Positions 8,253 through 17,460 of a stretch of 64,000 bases of DNA are shown here, one piece after another. The stretch is from Demequina sp. NBRC 110056 (GTDB lineage: Bacteria; Actinomycetota; Actinomycetes; Actinomycetales; Demequinaceae), in the NCBI RefSeq assembly GCF_002090155.1, contig NZ_BBRM01000004.1, forward strand, positions 1 through 64,000, given 5' to 3'. The notes beneath the pieces were generated by a model. That model was not told the DNA's origin. It searched no databases and saw only the letters and a list, made by a program, of their open reading frames with translations. The translations under genes were made by a program, and so were the position numbers. Position 1 is the stretch's first letter. The number at the start of each line of letters is the position of its first letter.

Positions 8253-11200
8253 GGCAGACGCTCCTCGCGGGTGACGCGGCGGGAGCGCACCGGGATCGCG
8301 GCGACCAGCACCCAGCCGAGCGTGACCAGGCCGGCCCAGAACCACACGCGGTACTCGCGGTCGTCGTAGGACGCGATCACGTGGCCGGCGGCGGGCACCT
8401 CGAAGGCCTGGCGTCCAAACGCGTCCTCGACCGCGTCGAGCTCCGCGCCATCGAGCGTGGCGGCCCAGCGCTCGTCGGCCGCCTCGGCGATGACGAGCGT
8501 TCCGGCCTCGGGCGCGTCGAGCTCGCCCGCGGTCCGTCCCATCGCGACCGGCTGGTCGCCCTGCGGCGACACGAAGCGCGCGCGGCTCACGCGGGCGTCG
8601 CCCTCGGCGCCGCCGACGCGCCACGACGTGCCGCGCTCCGCAGAGCCCATGAGGGCGAGGTCGGGGTGCTGGCTCAGCACGTCGGCAAGCGCCTCAGCTC
8701 CCGGCGCCGCGACCACGACGCCGATCCCCCACGCGGCGAGCGGATCGAGGCTGACGTCGCCGCCAGCGGCGAGCGCGGCGACCGTCTCCCCGAGGTCAGC
8801 GGGACCCGGCACGGCGGCGGCCCCCTCTCCGCGCGCGAGCGGAACGCCCGAGGAGGACAGCGTTCCCGCGGTCGGCACGACCTCGGTGCCGTCCTCCGAC
8901 AGCACGGAGAACGTGATCGCCTGGGACGCCTGGTCGAGCACGAGCACCCGCTGCGACAGCGCCGTCTCCTGCTCGAGGGTGGCCACCAGCGGGAGCACGT
9001 CGCGACCCTGCGGCTGCACGTCGCCGAGCGCCGTGCGTCCGGGCCATGCCTGTGCGGCTGCCGACCCCAGCACGCCGATGCCCACGACGGCGATCGCCAG
9101 CGCGGACGCCGCCCGCCGTGCCGCGACGGGCCACGCGACCGCTCCGGGCGTCCACGCGGCGCAGACCGTGACGAGCAGGCCCAGGGCGACTGCGGACATC
9201 GCGGCCCCGTACCAGCCCGCCGCGGCAGGTGCCCCGGCGCCCAGGTCGGGCGACAGCGTCACGCCCTGCACCTGCACGGCGATCACGAGGCTCGCCGCAG
9301 CGACCGCGAGCGCGCCGAGCGAGACCCAGCGGCGACGGCCCATCACCGCGGCGATCGCGGCGGCGGCGAGCAGCGCGATGGGGAGCGTCCGCAGCACCCA
9401 CACCATCGGCTCGGGCACGGCTCCCGTCTCGCCGATGCCACCGAGCAGCAGCTCCGCGGCGGACAGCGAGGGCGCGGTGGCGGAGGGGCCGGGCTCGCGG
9501 ACGCCGATCGCCAGCGCCGACGACGGCGCGGCAAGCGTCGCGGCGAGCGCCGCCCCCGAGACGACGATGGGCGCGATGGCGGCGCCCCAGACACGCCACC
9601 TGGCGCGACCGGCGAAGCCGCCGGCCACGAGGACCACCACCACTGCGGGCGCGAGGAGCACGGGAGCGGCGATCACCACGACCGCGAGCGCGGCGGCGGC
9701 TCCCATCGCGGCACTCCGCGAGGGGCGCCTCACTGCCGGGTGCTCGGCTCCGTCCGGCAGGGCCTCCCCCCGGTGCCAGGCACCCGCGCGGGCGAGCCCC
9801 AGGACGGCGAGCGGCGCCACGACGTGGACGATGACCGCTGCGACCCGGCCCTGCGCGGAGGACTCGAGCGCGATGGGCCCCACGGCGTACGCGCCGGCGG
9901 CGAGCGCGCGCACCGGCAGCGACCGGGTGAACGCACCGGCCGCGGCCCACGCCGTGAGGCCGGCCAGCAGCGGCGCGACCAGCAGCACCGCGCCGAGCCA
10001 CGCGGCAAGGCCGCCGGGGATGGCAGCGAGCGGGACGAGCAGCAGGCTCAGCCCTGGGTCGAGAGCCGGCGCCCCGAATGCCTGCGACGACCATCCCGTG
10101 AGGGCGCGGTCCCAGAGCTCCCCGAGCGACACGTCCGTGATGCCGAGCGTCGCGCCGGTGAGCATCTGGCCCTGGGCGAGCGCCGCGAGCCACGTGGGGT
10201 GCAGCGCGATGCTGAACGCGGTCAGGGCGATGGCGACGGCGACGAGCGTGAGCCGGCGCCGGCGAGCGGCGGTCGCGAGCTCCGCGCGCACCACGTCCGA
10301 GGGCTGCTCCGCCGCCTGGACCCGACTGCGGGTGCCCCACTCGAGGGCGCGCACGTGCCTCGCCACGTCGCGCGGGCCCGCGAGGAGGCGGCGCTCCGCA
10401 TCGGTGGCCCGGCCGGCTCGGTGGACGCGCAGCCGCGCGCCCGGCACGCGAGGCAGAAGGCCGATGACGCGCCACGGGACCAACAGGTCCGCGAGCAGCA
10501 GCTGGGGCTCGTTCTGGGCGACGCGCAGCACCGCGCGCGCGAGCGATCCGAGCAGCGCCCACAGGGCGACGAAGGGCACCGCCCACCACGGACAGAAGAC
10601 GAGGGCGTGGTACCACTCGGAGGCCCGCCGGACGCTGTACGTCGCGCGCCGGCCGCCTCCGGACCCACCGCGCCGCGCGTGCAGCCGCTCCTGGCTGTGG
10701 CGGATCCGCGCCGCCGGGACGGCGACCACGTCGTATCCGGCGCGCCAGGCGCGGCGCGAGAAGTCCAGGCTCGAGGACCATCCCTCGCCTGCCGTGTCGA
10801 GACCGCCGAGCGTCTCCCACAGCTCGCGGCGCACGAGCGAGCCGCCGAGCGACACCGCGAGCACGTCGTCGCGCTCCGCGTACTGGCCCTGGTCGACGTC
10901 GTCCTCCTCGACGAGCGCGATCCGGCGGGCTCCCACGCGCGTGGTCGTCGTGCCGAGGGAGACGAGGCGGTCGGGGGCATCCCACTGCACGTGCGCCGCG
11001 CCGACGACGCCGGCGAGGCGGCGCTTGCGTGCCGTGGCCGTGAGCGCGGCGAGAGCTCCGGGCAGCGGCGCCATGTCGTCGTGGAGGATCCACAGCAGCT
11101 CTGCGGGCTCGCCAGGGCTGTCGGCCAGCACCGCGTCGACGGCACCACCGAGGTCGCGGGCGTCGACCTGCTCGACGCGGAGCCGGGAGTCCCAGCCTCC

Positions 11201-11350
11201 GGGGGGCGGGTCCACGGGCGCCGTGAGCGCGAGGTGGACCTCGTCAGGTGCGGGGTCCTGGCTGAGCACGGCGTCGACCGCCGCGAAGAGGTGGGGCGAC
11301 CGGCCATCGGACACCACCACCGCACGCACCACGATGCGCGCGGGACTCAT
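8249..11350 (-). CDS. Large GT2 glycosyltransferase with multi-pass membrane domain
   Basis: 1033 residues. Residues 1-260 are a GT-A fold family 2 glycosyltransferase: VVVSDGRSPHLFAAVDAVLSQ start, ELLWILHDDMAPL (DxD-like metal site), SLGGSLVRRELWETLGGLD acceptor motif. A cytoplasmic linker follows, then about 11-13 hydrophobic helices from residue 375 to 760, and an extracytoplasmic C-terminal domain closed by a final helix near 1000. This architecture is conserved in actinobacteria between WhiB2 and DUF5719. The likely role is building or exporting a cell-wall polysaccharide or glycolipid from a nucleotide- or lipid-linked sugar; the substrate is unknown. It follows whiB2 on the same strand. 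Confidence 0.85.
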   Translation of the reverse strand: MSPARIVVRAVVVSDGRSPHLFAAVDAVLSQDPAPDEVHLALTAPVDPPPGGWDSRLRVEQVDARDLGGAVDAVLADSPGEPAELLWILHDDMAPLPGALAALTATARKRRLAGVVGAAHVQWDAPDRLVSLGTTTTRVGARRIALVEEDDVDQGQYAERDDVLAVSLGGSLVRRELWETLGGLDTAGEGWSSSLDFSRRAWRAGYDVVAVPAARIRHSQERLHARRGGSGGGRRATYSVRRASEWYHALVFCPWWAVPFVALWALLGSLARAVLRVAQNEPQLLLADLLVPWRVIGLLPRVPGARLRVHRAGRATDAERRLLAGPRDVARHVRALEWGTRSRVQAAEQPSDVVRAELATAARRRRLTLVAVAIALTAFSIALHPTWLAALAQGQMLTGATLGITDVSLGELWDRALTGWSSQAFGAPALDPGLSLLLVPLAAIPGGLAAWLGAVLLVAPLLAGLTAWAAAGAFTRSLPVRALAAGAYAVGPIALESSAQGRVAAVIVHVVAPLAVLGLARAGAWHRGEALPDGAEHPAVRRPSRSAAMGAAAALAVVVIAAPVLLAPAVVVVLVAGGFAGRARWRVWGAAIAPIVVSGAALAATLAAPSSALAIGVREPGPSATAPSLSAAELLLGGIGETGAVPEPMVWVLRTLPIALLAAAAIAAVMGRRRWVSLGALAVAAASLVIAVQVQGVTLSPDLGAGAPAAAGWYGAAMSAVALGLLVTVCAAWTPGAVAWPVAARRAASALAIAVVGIGVLGSAAAQAWPGRTALGDVQPQGRDVLPLVATLEQETALSQRVLVLDQASQAITFSVLSEDGTEVVPTAGTLSSSGVPLARGEGAAAVPGPADLGETVAALAAGGDVSLDPLAAWGIGVVVAAPGAEALADVLSQHPDLALMGSAERGTSWRVGGAEGDARVSRARFVSPQGDQPVAMGRTAGELDAPEAGTLVIAEAADERWAATLDGAELDAVEDAFGRQAFEVPAAGHVIASYDDREYRVWFWAGLVTLGWVLVAAIPVRSRRVTREERLP

Positions 11351-11374
11351 GCCGTCCCCACGCAGGCCTGCCGC

Positions 11375-11695
11375 TTAGACAGCGCGACGCTTGAGCTTGC
11401 GCCGCTCACGCTCCGAGAGCCCACCCCAGATCCCGAACCGCTCGTCGTTCGCGAGCGCGTAGTCGAGGCACTCGGATCGCACCTCACACGAGGCGCAGAC
11501 CTTCTTCGCCTCGCGCGTGGATCCGCCCTTCTCCGGGAAGAAGGCCTCGGGATCGGTCTGGGCGCACAGCGCGCGCTCCTGCCAAGCGAGGGGGCCGTCG
11601 TCCTCCACGCCCCCGAAGATGTCCACCACCGAGGCCAGGGTGGGCGCCGGCTTGCCTGCGTCCGAGGGCACTGCGCCGCCGTAGATATTCCACAT
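11375..11695 (-). CDS. whiB2: WhiB-family iron-sulfur transcription regulator, WhiB2/WhmD type
   Basis: 106 residues. The [4Fe-4S] ligands are Cys44, Cys67, Cys70 and Cys76 (CASCEVRSEC), followed by the GIWGG turn and a basic KLKRR tail. Its genomic place beside the DUF3499/manB cluster matches WhiB2 (Rv3260c), which controls septation and cell division with WhiA-type partners. I choose the ATG of MWNIYGG because GGAGG lies 7 nt upstream; an in-frame GTG 21 nt further up would put that site inside the gene. The promoter carries two inverted repeats. Confidence 0.92.
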   Translation of the reverse strand: MWNIYGGAVPSDAGKPAPTLASVVDIFGGVEDDGPLAWQERALCAQTDPEAFFPEKGGSTREAKKVCASCEVRSECLDYALANDERFGIWGGLSERERRKLKRRAV

Positions 11696-11716
11696 GGGCT
11701 GTCCTCCGATCGCCAC

Positions 11717-11749
11717 GGCAGGATAGTGACCCTGCCTGTAGGAATTACA
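11717..11749 (-). promoter_or_regulatory. whiB2 promoter with two inverted repeats
   Basis: On the minus strand a -10 candidate, TATCCT, lies at 11725-11720. GGCAGG-N8-CCTGCC (11717-11736) overlaps it. TGTA-N5-TACA (11737-11749) covers the expected -35 position. Such dyads suit a repressor or activator, possibly autoregulation. The regulator is not identifiable from sequence. Confidence 0.5.
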
Positions 11750-11761
11750 CCGTTGTTATCC

Positions 11762-12829
11762 CTACGCGTCAAGCCGAGAGTAGCGCACTCCACACACGAA
11801 GCCGGAACCCCACGCCAGGTGCATGGTCGCCAGCACCAGCGGCATCCTCAAACCCGCGGCCAGGCCCGTTCGCGGCAGCAGCAGGGCGGATGCGCCCAGC
11901 ACCCCCAGCACGTACAGCCCCGGGATCGCCATCGCGGCCAGGAGCCACGGGCTCTGGAGGATCGCGCCGAGCGCCCCAAGAATGATTCCGCCGGCGACGG
12001 CGATCGTGGCGAGCGGCGCCGCCAGGTACCGCAGCGACCGGCTCTGCGGGTGCGTGCGGATGACCTCTCGCCGCCACTGGCCCGAGGTGAAGAACTGACG
12101 GACGAGGGCTCGCCAGCTCGAGCGCGGCGTGTAGGGAACGGCCATCGCGGGGACGAACCACACCCCGTACCCGGCCGCGCGGAGGCGGAAGTTGAGCTCC
12201 CAGTCCTGGGCGCGCGTGAAGTGGGTGTCGTAGCCGCCCACAGACTCGAGGGCGCCCCGGCGGAACGAGCCGAGGTACACGGATGCCGCCTCCCCCTCCG
12301 TCCCGCCCTGCCGGTGGCCGGCTCCTCCCAAGCCCCAGCGGGAGGACATGGCGACGGCGACCGCGGCCCCGAAGGGCGCATCGGCCGTCGGGACCATGCG
12401 GCCCCCCACGTTGCCTGCCCCGGTGCGCCGCAGGGCATCGACCGCGAGGTCGATGTACCCGACGGGCATGTGGGCATGCCCGTCCATCCGCACCACCACG
12501 TCGTGGGCCGATGCGGCGATGGCGGCGTTGAGCCCGTCGGGGGTGCGGCCGCTCGGGTTGGCGACCACGGTGACCTCGGGCGCCTCGGCGAGCTCGGCGG
12601 CGATGCCCTCCGTGCCGTCCTCGGACGGCCCGACCGCGATCACCACCTCGACCTTGCCGGGGTAGCCGGAGGCGAGCACGGCGGCCACGGACGCGGCGAG
12701 CTCAGCGGCCTCGTTGCGCACCGGCATGATGACGCTCACCGGGGGCTGGGAGGGAAGATCGGGCAGGTCGGTCACGCCTCGTAGGCTATCCCGGCGCACC
12801 CGCCGCGCCGCCCGGCGCTCGCCAGCCAC
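11762..12829 (-). CDS. GT2 glycosyltransferase (ExoA-like)
   Basis: 355 residues. GT-A catalytic domain: PPVSVIMPVRNEAAELAASV at the start, the VVVRMDGHAHMP metal-binding segment (D-x-H variant of DxD), and TRAQDWELNFRLRAAGY near the acceptor site. Three or four hydrophobic helices close the protein (AAPLATIAVAGGIILGALGA and following). It resembles succinoglycan ExoA-type transferases that act on lipid-linked sugars at the membrane. A GTG start with GGGAGGA 5 nt upstream is chosen; a second GTG 54 nt downstream (VTDLPDLP) is an alternative. It is divergent from the first LCP gene with a 49-bp gap, consistent with joint envelope-glycan work. Confidence 0.87.
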   Translation of the reverse strand: MAGERRAARRVRRDSLRGVTDLPDLPSQPPVSVIMPVRNEAAELAASVAAVLASGYPGKVEVVIAVGPSEDGTEGIAAELAEAPEVTVVANPSGRTPDGLNAAIAASAHDVVVRMDGHAHMPVGYIDLAVDALRRTGAGNVGGRMVPTADAPFGAAVAVAMSSRWGLGGAGHRQGGTEGEAASVYLGSFRRGALESVGGYDTHFTRAQDWELNFRLRAAGYGVWFVPAMAVPYTPRSSWRALVRQFFTSGQWRREVIRTHPQSRSLRYLAAPLATIAVAGGIILGALGAILQSPWLLAAMAIPGLYVLGVLGASALLLPRTGLAAGLRMPLVLATMHLAWGSGFVCGVRYSRLDA

Positions 12830-12878
12830 GGCGTCCTCCCACGTACGATGGGCACTCCGGGGATGAGAGGGAGGTCAC

Positions 12879-14087
12879 GTGGCGTCGGCTGAGGAGCGCG
12901 TTCGGCATGGCAGCCGCGCGGCCTCGCACCCCGTGGCCCGCATCCTCGCCGTCGCGATCGCGGCCGCGCTGGGCTTCGGGCTGGTGTTCGCTCAGTCGGT
13001 CACGACGTCCATCGCCTCGTCCATCCAGACCGAGGACGTCGGCGGCCTGGTCAGCTCGACCCCCGACGCGCCCGCGCCCACCGGGGACGGCGAGCCGATC
13101 AACATCCTGCTGATGGGCTCCGACGTGCGCACCGGAGAGAACGGTGCGATCGGCGGCCGCGTCGCCGACGGCATGCGCAACGACACCACGATCATCGCCC
13201 ACGTGTCGGGCGACCGCGAGCGCGTCGAGCTGGTGTCGATCCCCCGCGACCTTCAGGTCGAGATCCCCGACTGCGAGATGTTCGACGGCTCCGTGGCGCA
13301 GGGCGGCTACGGCGACTTCAACATCGCCTTCTCGAACGGCGGCCGCCAGGGCAACCCGGCCGAGGCCGCCGCGTGCGTCATCAACACCATCCACGACGCC
13401 TTCGACCTGCGGATCGACCATTACGCCGTGGTGGACTTCGTGGGCTTCATCGACATGGTCAACGCGCTGGACGGCATCCCGATGTGCGTTCCCGAGCGCA
13501 TCGTGTCCTCCAAGGCGCAGCTGGATCTCGATCCCGGGCCACAGATCTTCGACGGCATCACCGCCCTCAACTACGCGCGGCTGCGCACCGCGGAGATCGG
13601 CGACGTGTCGGGCTCGGACCTCCAGCGCATCGCCCGCCAGCAGGAGCTGCTCGAGCAGACGTTCCGGACGGCGCTGTCGAAGAACCTGCTCACGGACGCG
13701 GCGGCCCTCACCCAGTTCGTGCGCGCCGGAGCGGAGTCCCTCAGCACCGACGAGGAGCTGGGCTCGGTGGGCTTCCTCGGATCTCTCGCGCTCAGCCTGC
13801 GCGGCATCCGCACCGAAGACCTCACGTTCGCGACCATCCCGTGGGAGTACACCGAGGATCGCCTCAACGTCGTGATGACCGACGACGCCGAGGTGATGCT
13901 CGACGACCTGCGCCACGACCGACCGCTGTCCGTCGCCGCCGAGGACGACGCGACCTCGACGTGGCACGACGACGAGCTCTCGACGACGCCGACCGCGACC
14001 GCGTCGAAGTCGCCGCAGACCACGCCCAGCGCGGACGCCGAGCCCGAGACGGTGGAGGACATCTTGGCCGAGTGCCAGGTGCCGTAG
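12879..14087 (+). CDS. LytR-CpsA-Psr (LCP) family glycopolymer ligase
   Basis: 402 residues: a short cytoplasmic N-terminus, one membrane anchor (about residues 20-45), then the LCP domain. Conserved pieces are NILLMGSDVR, MRNDTTIIAHVSGDRERVELVSIPRDLQVEI (Arg/Asp residues that bind the polyprenyl pyrophosphate), INTIHDAFDLRIDHYAVVDFVGFIDMVNALDGI and ALNYARLRTAEIGDVSGSDLQRIARQQ. The C-terminal 60 residues are Thr/Ser/Asp-rich and disordered. LCP enzymes move lipid-linked glycopolymers onto peptidoglycan outside the cell. The GTG start has GGGAGG 6 nt upstream. The next gene is a close paralogue. Confidence 0.93.
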   Translation: MASAEERVRHGSRAASHPVARILAVAIAAALGFGLVFAQSVTTSIASSIQTEDVGGLVSSTPDAPAPTGDGEPINILLMGSDVRTGENGAIGGRVADGMRNDTTIIAHVSGDRERVELVSIPRDLQVEIPDCEMFDGSVAQGGYGDFNIAFSNGGRQGNPAEAAACVINTIHDAFDLRIDHYAVVDFVGFIDMVNALDGIPMCVPERIVSSKAQLDLDPGPQIFDGITALNYARLRTAEIGDVSGSDLQRIARQQELLEQTFRTALSKNLLTDAAALTQFVRAGAESLSTDEELGSVGFLGSLALSLRGIRTEDLTFATIPWEYTEDRLNVVMTDDAEVMLDDLRHDRPLSVAAEDDATSTWHDDELSTTPTATASKSPQTTPSADAEPETVEDILAECQVP

Positions 14088-14232
14088 CAACGCTGGGACT
14101 CGGGGACGAGACACCGGCTGCGACGCGCGTCACCCACGACACCGCGAAGAATCCGCGGGAACCGGGGTCGCAACCAAATCGTTACCCGGCAGGTACCCTT
14201 GCCCTTGCCGTCCCCTCATGTGAAGGACTCCC

Positions 14233-15495
14233 ATGCCCACTCGCCGCCGCGCTCTCGCGCGCCATGCGTCCCGCGCGCCGCGTCACCGCGTGCTGTCGAC
14301 GCTGGCCAGCGCCACCGCGGCGATCCTGGGCTTCGCGGTGGTCGCCGGTGCCAGCTACCTGCTGCTCGCCCAGAACTCGATCGAGCGCCAGGACATCTCC
14401 CAGCTCGTCGCGCCCACGGACGAGAACGGCGAGACGGTCGAGACCCCGGCCGAGCCCACGGACTTCGCGGCCGGCGAGCCGATCAACATCCTGCTCATGG
14501 GCTCCGACGAGCGCAACGGTGAGAACGGCGACATCGGCGGCCGGGTCGCCGAGGGCATGCGCTCGGACACGACGATGATCATGCACATCAGCGGAGACCG
14601 CGAGCGCATCGAGGTCGTCTCCATCCCCCGCGACCTGCGGGTGCGGATCTCCGACTGCCAGATGTTCGACGGCACCGTCAAGAAGGGCTGGACGGCGAAG
14701 TTCAACACCGCCTTCTCCCTTGGAGGATCGAACGGCAACCGCGCCGAGGCCGCCGCGTGCACCATGCGCACCGTGTCCGACCTCACCGGACTGGACTTCA
14801 ACGGCCACTACGTCGTGGTCGACTTCAGCGGCTTCATCGACATGATCGATGCCCTCGATGGCGTGCCCATGTGCATCCCGAACGACATGTACTCCACCAA
14901 GGCCAAGCTCGACCTCGAGGCCGGCCCGCAGGTGCTCGACGGCCAGACCGCGCTCGCCTTCGCTCGGGCGCGCACCGGCCAGGGGTTGGGCGACGGCACC
15001 GATCTCATGCGCATCGACCGCCAGCACGAGCTCCTCACCAACACGGCGCGCAAGGCGCTGGGCATGAACATGCTCACGGACATCCAGAAGCTCACGCAGT
15101 TCGTGCGCGCCGGCACCGAGTCGATCACCATCGACGAGCAGCTGGGCTCGATCACGAACATGGCGGGCCTCGCGTACCACCTGCGCAACTTCGACACCTC
15201 GAACCTCGTGTTCGAGACCGTCCCGTGGCAGTACGCCGGGGACGCGTCAGGCGACGTCGTCATGGTCCAGGCCGAGGCCGACGAGATGTTCCAGCGCCTG
15301 GTCGACGACGTGCCGATCACGGACCCGGAGCCCGACACGACCGCTACGGCGACCCCGGATGCGGGCCCCTCCGCCGCGCCGTCCGCGACCGCCGAGCCCT
15401 CGACGCCCGCGACGAGCGTGCCGACGCCGTCGCCCTCGGCCACCGAGCCGCTGCGCGAGACGCAGGAGGACATCCTCGCGTCCTGCGCGGTCTGA
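14233..15495 (+). CDS. LytR-CpsA-Psr (LCP) family glycopolymer ligase, tandem paralogue
   Basis: 420 residues with the same plan as the preceding gene: membrane anchor at about residues 18-42, NILLMGSDERNGENGDIGG, MRSDTTMIMHISGDRERIEVVSIPRDLRVRI, GFIDMIDALDGVPMCIP and ALAFARARTGQGLGDGTDLMRIDRQ. Shared blocks are close to identical in order and spacing, showing a tandem duplication with later divergence. The tail is a Pro/Thr/Ser-rich linker ending in QEDILASCAV, like EDILAECQVP in its neighbour; the Cys near each C-terminus is conserved. A 145-bp gap containing TACCCT (14194-14199) and GAAGGA suggests its own promoter. Substrate polymer unknown. Confidence 0.93.
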   Translation: MPTRRRALARHASRAPRHRVLSTLASATAAILGFAVVAGASYLLLAQNSIERQDISQLVAPTDENGETVETPAEPTDFAAGEPINILLMGSDERNGENGDIGGRVAEGMRSDTTMIMHISGDRERIEVVSIPRDLRVRISDCQMFDGTVKKGWTAKFNTAFSLGGSNGNRAEAAACTMRTVSDLTGLDFNGHYVVVDFSGFIDMIDALDGVPMCIPNDMYSTKAKLDLEAGPQVLDGQTALAFARARTGQGLGDGTDLMRIDRQHELLTNTARKALGMNMLTDIQKLTQFVRAGTESITIDEQLGSITNMAGLAYHLRNFDTSNLVFETVPWQYAGDASGDVVMVQAEADEMFQRLVDDVPITDPEPDTTATATPDAGPSAAPSATAEPSTPATSVPTPSPSATEPLRETQEDILASCAV

Positions 15496-15723
15496 GCCCG
15501 CCCTACGGCCTTTCCGCACCACCGCGCCATCACGCCCCGCCGCTAGGCGACGGCGGTGGGCCCTCCTTCAACGCTTGCGCACGCTCGGCACGGACCCGGG
15601 CCCCACTCGCTCACGAGTCGCCAGAGGGCCGATGCACGCGCTGGGTGTCCGCTCTGGACGTCAGCGAGCGCGGCGCGGGTGGTGGAACGGATCGGCCGGA
15701 AGCCGGGCGTCCGGTTCCGGCGT

Positions 15724-15775
15724 CGACCGGCTGCGTCGAACGGCTGCGTCGAGCTGCTTCATCGAACTGCTGCGT
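15724..15775. repeat. Four tandem 13-bp repeats at the purE 3' end
   Basis: Units CGACCGGCTGCGT, CGAACGGCTGCGT, CGAGCTGCTTCAT and CGAACTGCTGCGT follow one another and end at the purE stop codon. They lie in the 279-bp gap between convergent LCP and purE genes, which otherwise holds no gene; a weak hairpin CCGCCG-N8-CGGCGG lies at 15537-15556. Confidence 0.7.
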
Positions 15776-16284
15776 CAGTCCTCGGCGCGGAGCGCCTCGC
15801 CCTTGGCGTAGGCGACCTGGCGCAGCTCGTCGCGGAAGCCGTCCATCCGCTGACGCAGCGCCGCCGCCTGGTCGCCCTCACCGGCGCCGAGGATGCGCGC
15901 GGCGAGCAGGCCCGCGTTGCGCGCGCCACCGATCGACACGGTCGCGACGGGAACGCCGGCGGGCATCTGGACGATCGACAGCAGCGAGTCCATGCCGTCC
16001 AGGTGCTTGAGCGGCACGGGAACGCCGATGACGGGCAGCGAGGTCACGGACGCCAGCATGCCCGGCAGGTGCGCCGCGCCTCCGGCGCCGGCGATGATGG
16101 CCCGCAGACCCCGCGCGGCGGCGTCACGGCCGTAGGCGATCATCTCGTCGGGCATGCGGTGCGCGGACACCACGTCCTTCTCGTAAGCGATGTCGAACTC
16201 GCGCAGCGCCTCCGCCGCCGCCCGCATCACGGGCCAGTCGGAGTCCGATCCCATCACGATCCCGACCACGGGCGTCTCGCTCAT
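15775..16284 (-). CDS. purE: N5-carboxyaminoimidazole ribonucleotide mutase
   Basis: 169 residues. It converts N5-CAIR to CAIR in purine synthesis, working on the product of PurK. Class I PurE motifs are seen: [24 protein letters not shown] (the catalytic SAHR loop), [14 protein letters not shown] and [26 protein letters not shown]. The ATG overlaps the purK stop in an ATGA, so purK and purE are coupled. The upstream in-frame extension overlaps purK and is rejected. Confidence 0.96.
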   Translation of the reverse strand: MSETPVVGIVMGSDSDWPVMRAAAEALREFDIAYEKDVVSAHRMPDEMIAYGRDAAARGLRAIIAGAGGAAHLPGMLASVTSLPVIGVPVPLKHLDGMDSLLSIVQMPAGVPVATVSIGGARNAGLLAARILGAGEGDQAAALRQRMDGFRDELRQVAYAKGEALRAED

Positions 16285-17426
16285 GCCGCACCTCCGTCCC
16301 TCACGATAGCCGCGGCTGCGACGGCCCTGGCGTAGGTGGGAGCGACCTCGTCGCCGCACACCGTGACGTGACCGACCTTGCGCCCCGGGCGCACGCCCTT
16401 GCCGTACAGGTGGACCTTCGCGCCAGCATCGTCCACGTCGGGCAGCGCCGAGCCGAGGTCGCCGCGCGCACCCCCGAGCACGTTGGCCATGACCGTGACC
16501 GGGGCCACGGCCGAGGTGTCACCGAGCGGCAGGTCGAGCACCGCCCGCAGGTGCTGCTCGAACTGGCTCGTCACCGAGCCCTCGATGGTCCAGTGTCCCG
16601 AGTTGTGGGGGCGCATCGCGAGCTCGTTGATCAGCAGGCCGTCCTCCGTCTCGAAGAGCTCGACGGCGAGCACGCCCGTGACCCCGAGCTCGGTCGCGAT
16701 GCGCACCGCGACGTCACGCGCGAGGTCGCCGCGCTCCGGCGCGAGGTCGGGCGCGGGGGCGGTGACCTCGGAGCAGACGCCGTCACGCTGCACCGACTCG
16801 ACCACGGGCCACGTCACGGCGTCGCCGCTCGGGCGCCGCGCGACCTGGACCGCGAGCTCGCGGGTGAACGGCACCTTCGCCTCGGCCAGCAGGCGCGGGC
16901 CGCCGTTCACCATCGCCTCGATCCAGTCGCGCGCCTCGGCGGCCTCGGCGACGATGCGCACGCCCTTGCCGTCGTAGCCTCCGCGAGCGGTCTTGAGGAC
17001 CACGGGTCCGCCCTGCTCGGCGATGAACGATGCCAGCGAGGCCTCGTCGGTGATCTCGCTCCATGCCGGGTTCGGCAGGCCGAGCTCCGCCATCCGCGTG
17101 CGCATCGCGATCTTGTCCTGCGCGAACCGCAGAGCCGCGAGCCCGGGGCGGGCCGGCACGCCCGCGGCCGCGCACGCGTCGAACACCTCCGCCGGGATGT
17201 GCTCGTGCTCCCAGGTGACGACGTCGGGCCGCGGGGCGGCGAGCAGACGGTCGATCGCCTCGGGGTCCGTCGGCAGGCCGACGACGGACTCGTGCGCGGG
17301 CCCCGCGGCGGACGCGGAATCGGACTCGACAAGGACTCGGAGGGTGATGCCGAGGGCGGTGGCGGCCGGGGCCATCATGCGGGCCAGCTGGCCGCCGCCC
17401 ACCACGGCGACGATGGGAGCGGTCAT
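16281..17426 (-). CDS. purK: N5-carboxyaminoimidazole ribonucleotide synthase
   Basis: 381 residues, ATP-grasp fold. It makes N5-CAIR from AIR, ATP and bicarbonate in purine biosynthesis. Motifs: the N-terminal [14 protein letters not shown] nucleotide loop, [27 protein letters not shown] (ATP-binding glycine loop), [28 protein letters not shown] (Mg/ATP residues). The order purK-purE with a divergent gtrA matches Rv3276c-Rv3275c and Rv3277. A TAGGGT hexamer lies 6 nt before the ATG and no Shine-Dalgarno is present, so the message is probably leaderless. Confidence 0.96.
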   Translation of the reverse strand: MTAPIVAVVGGGQLARMMAPAATALGITLRVLVESDSASAAGPAHESVVGLPTDPEAIDRLLAAPRPDVVTWEHEHIPAEVFDACAAAGVPARPGLAALRFAQDKIAMRTRMAELGLPNPAWSEITDEASLASFIAEQGGPVVLKTARGGYDGKGVRIVAEAAEARDWIEAMVNGGPRLLAEAKVPFTRELAVQVARRPSGDAVTWPVVESVQRDGVCSEVTAPAPDLAPERGDLARDVAVRIATELGVTGVLAVELFETEDGLLINELAMRPHNSGHWTIEGSVTSQFEQHLRAVLDLPLGDTSAVAPVTVMANVLGGARGDLGSALPDVDDAGAKVHLYGKGVRPGRKVGHVTVCGDEVAPTYARAVAAAAIVRDGGAA

Positions 17427-17432
17427 GGCTGA

Positions 17433-17438
17433 ACCCTA
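17433..17438 (-). promoter_or_regulatory. Leaderless -10 element of purK
   Basis: TAGGGT, spacer TCAGCC, then the purK ATG. Confidence 0.55.
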
Positions 17439-17446
17439 CCGGCGAC

Positions 17447-17452
17447 TACGCT
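17447..17452 (+). promoter_or_regulatory. Leaderless -10 element of gtrA
   Basis: TACGCT with an 8-nt spacer before GTG. It lies back-to-back with the purK -10, 8 bp away. Confidence 0.5.
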
Positions 17453-17460
17453 CGACCCTC

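Noticed and set aside
8253..8624. N-terminal extension of the DUF5719 gene by 124 codons
   Set aside because: It lies inside the GT2 gene and is Arg-rich. The ATG at the ATGA overlap begins a clear signal-anchor sequence.
8381..12784. A 1467-codon open frame antisense to the GT2-whiB2-GT2 genes
   Set aside because: It is low-complexity, Arg/His/Gly-rich and runs across three well-supported genes and their boundaries. Such mirror frames are expected in DNA of about 70 percent G+C.
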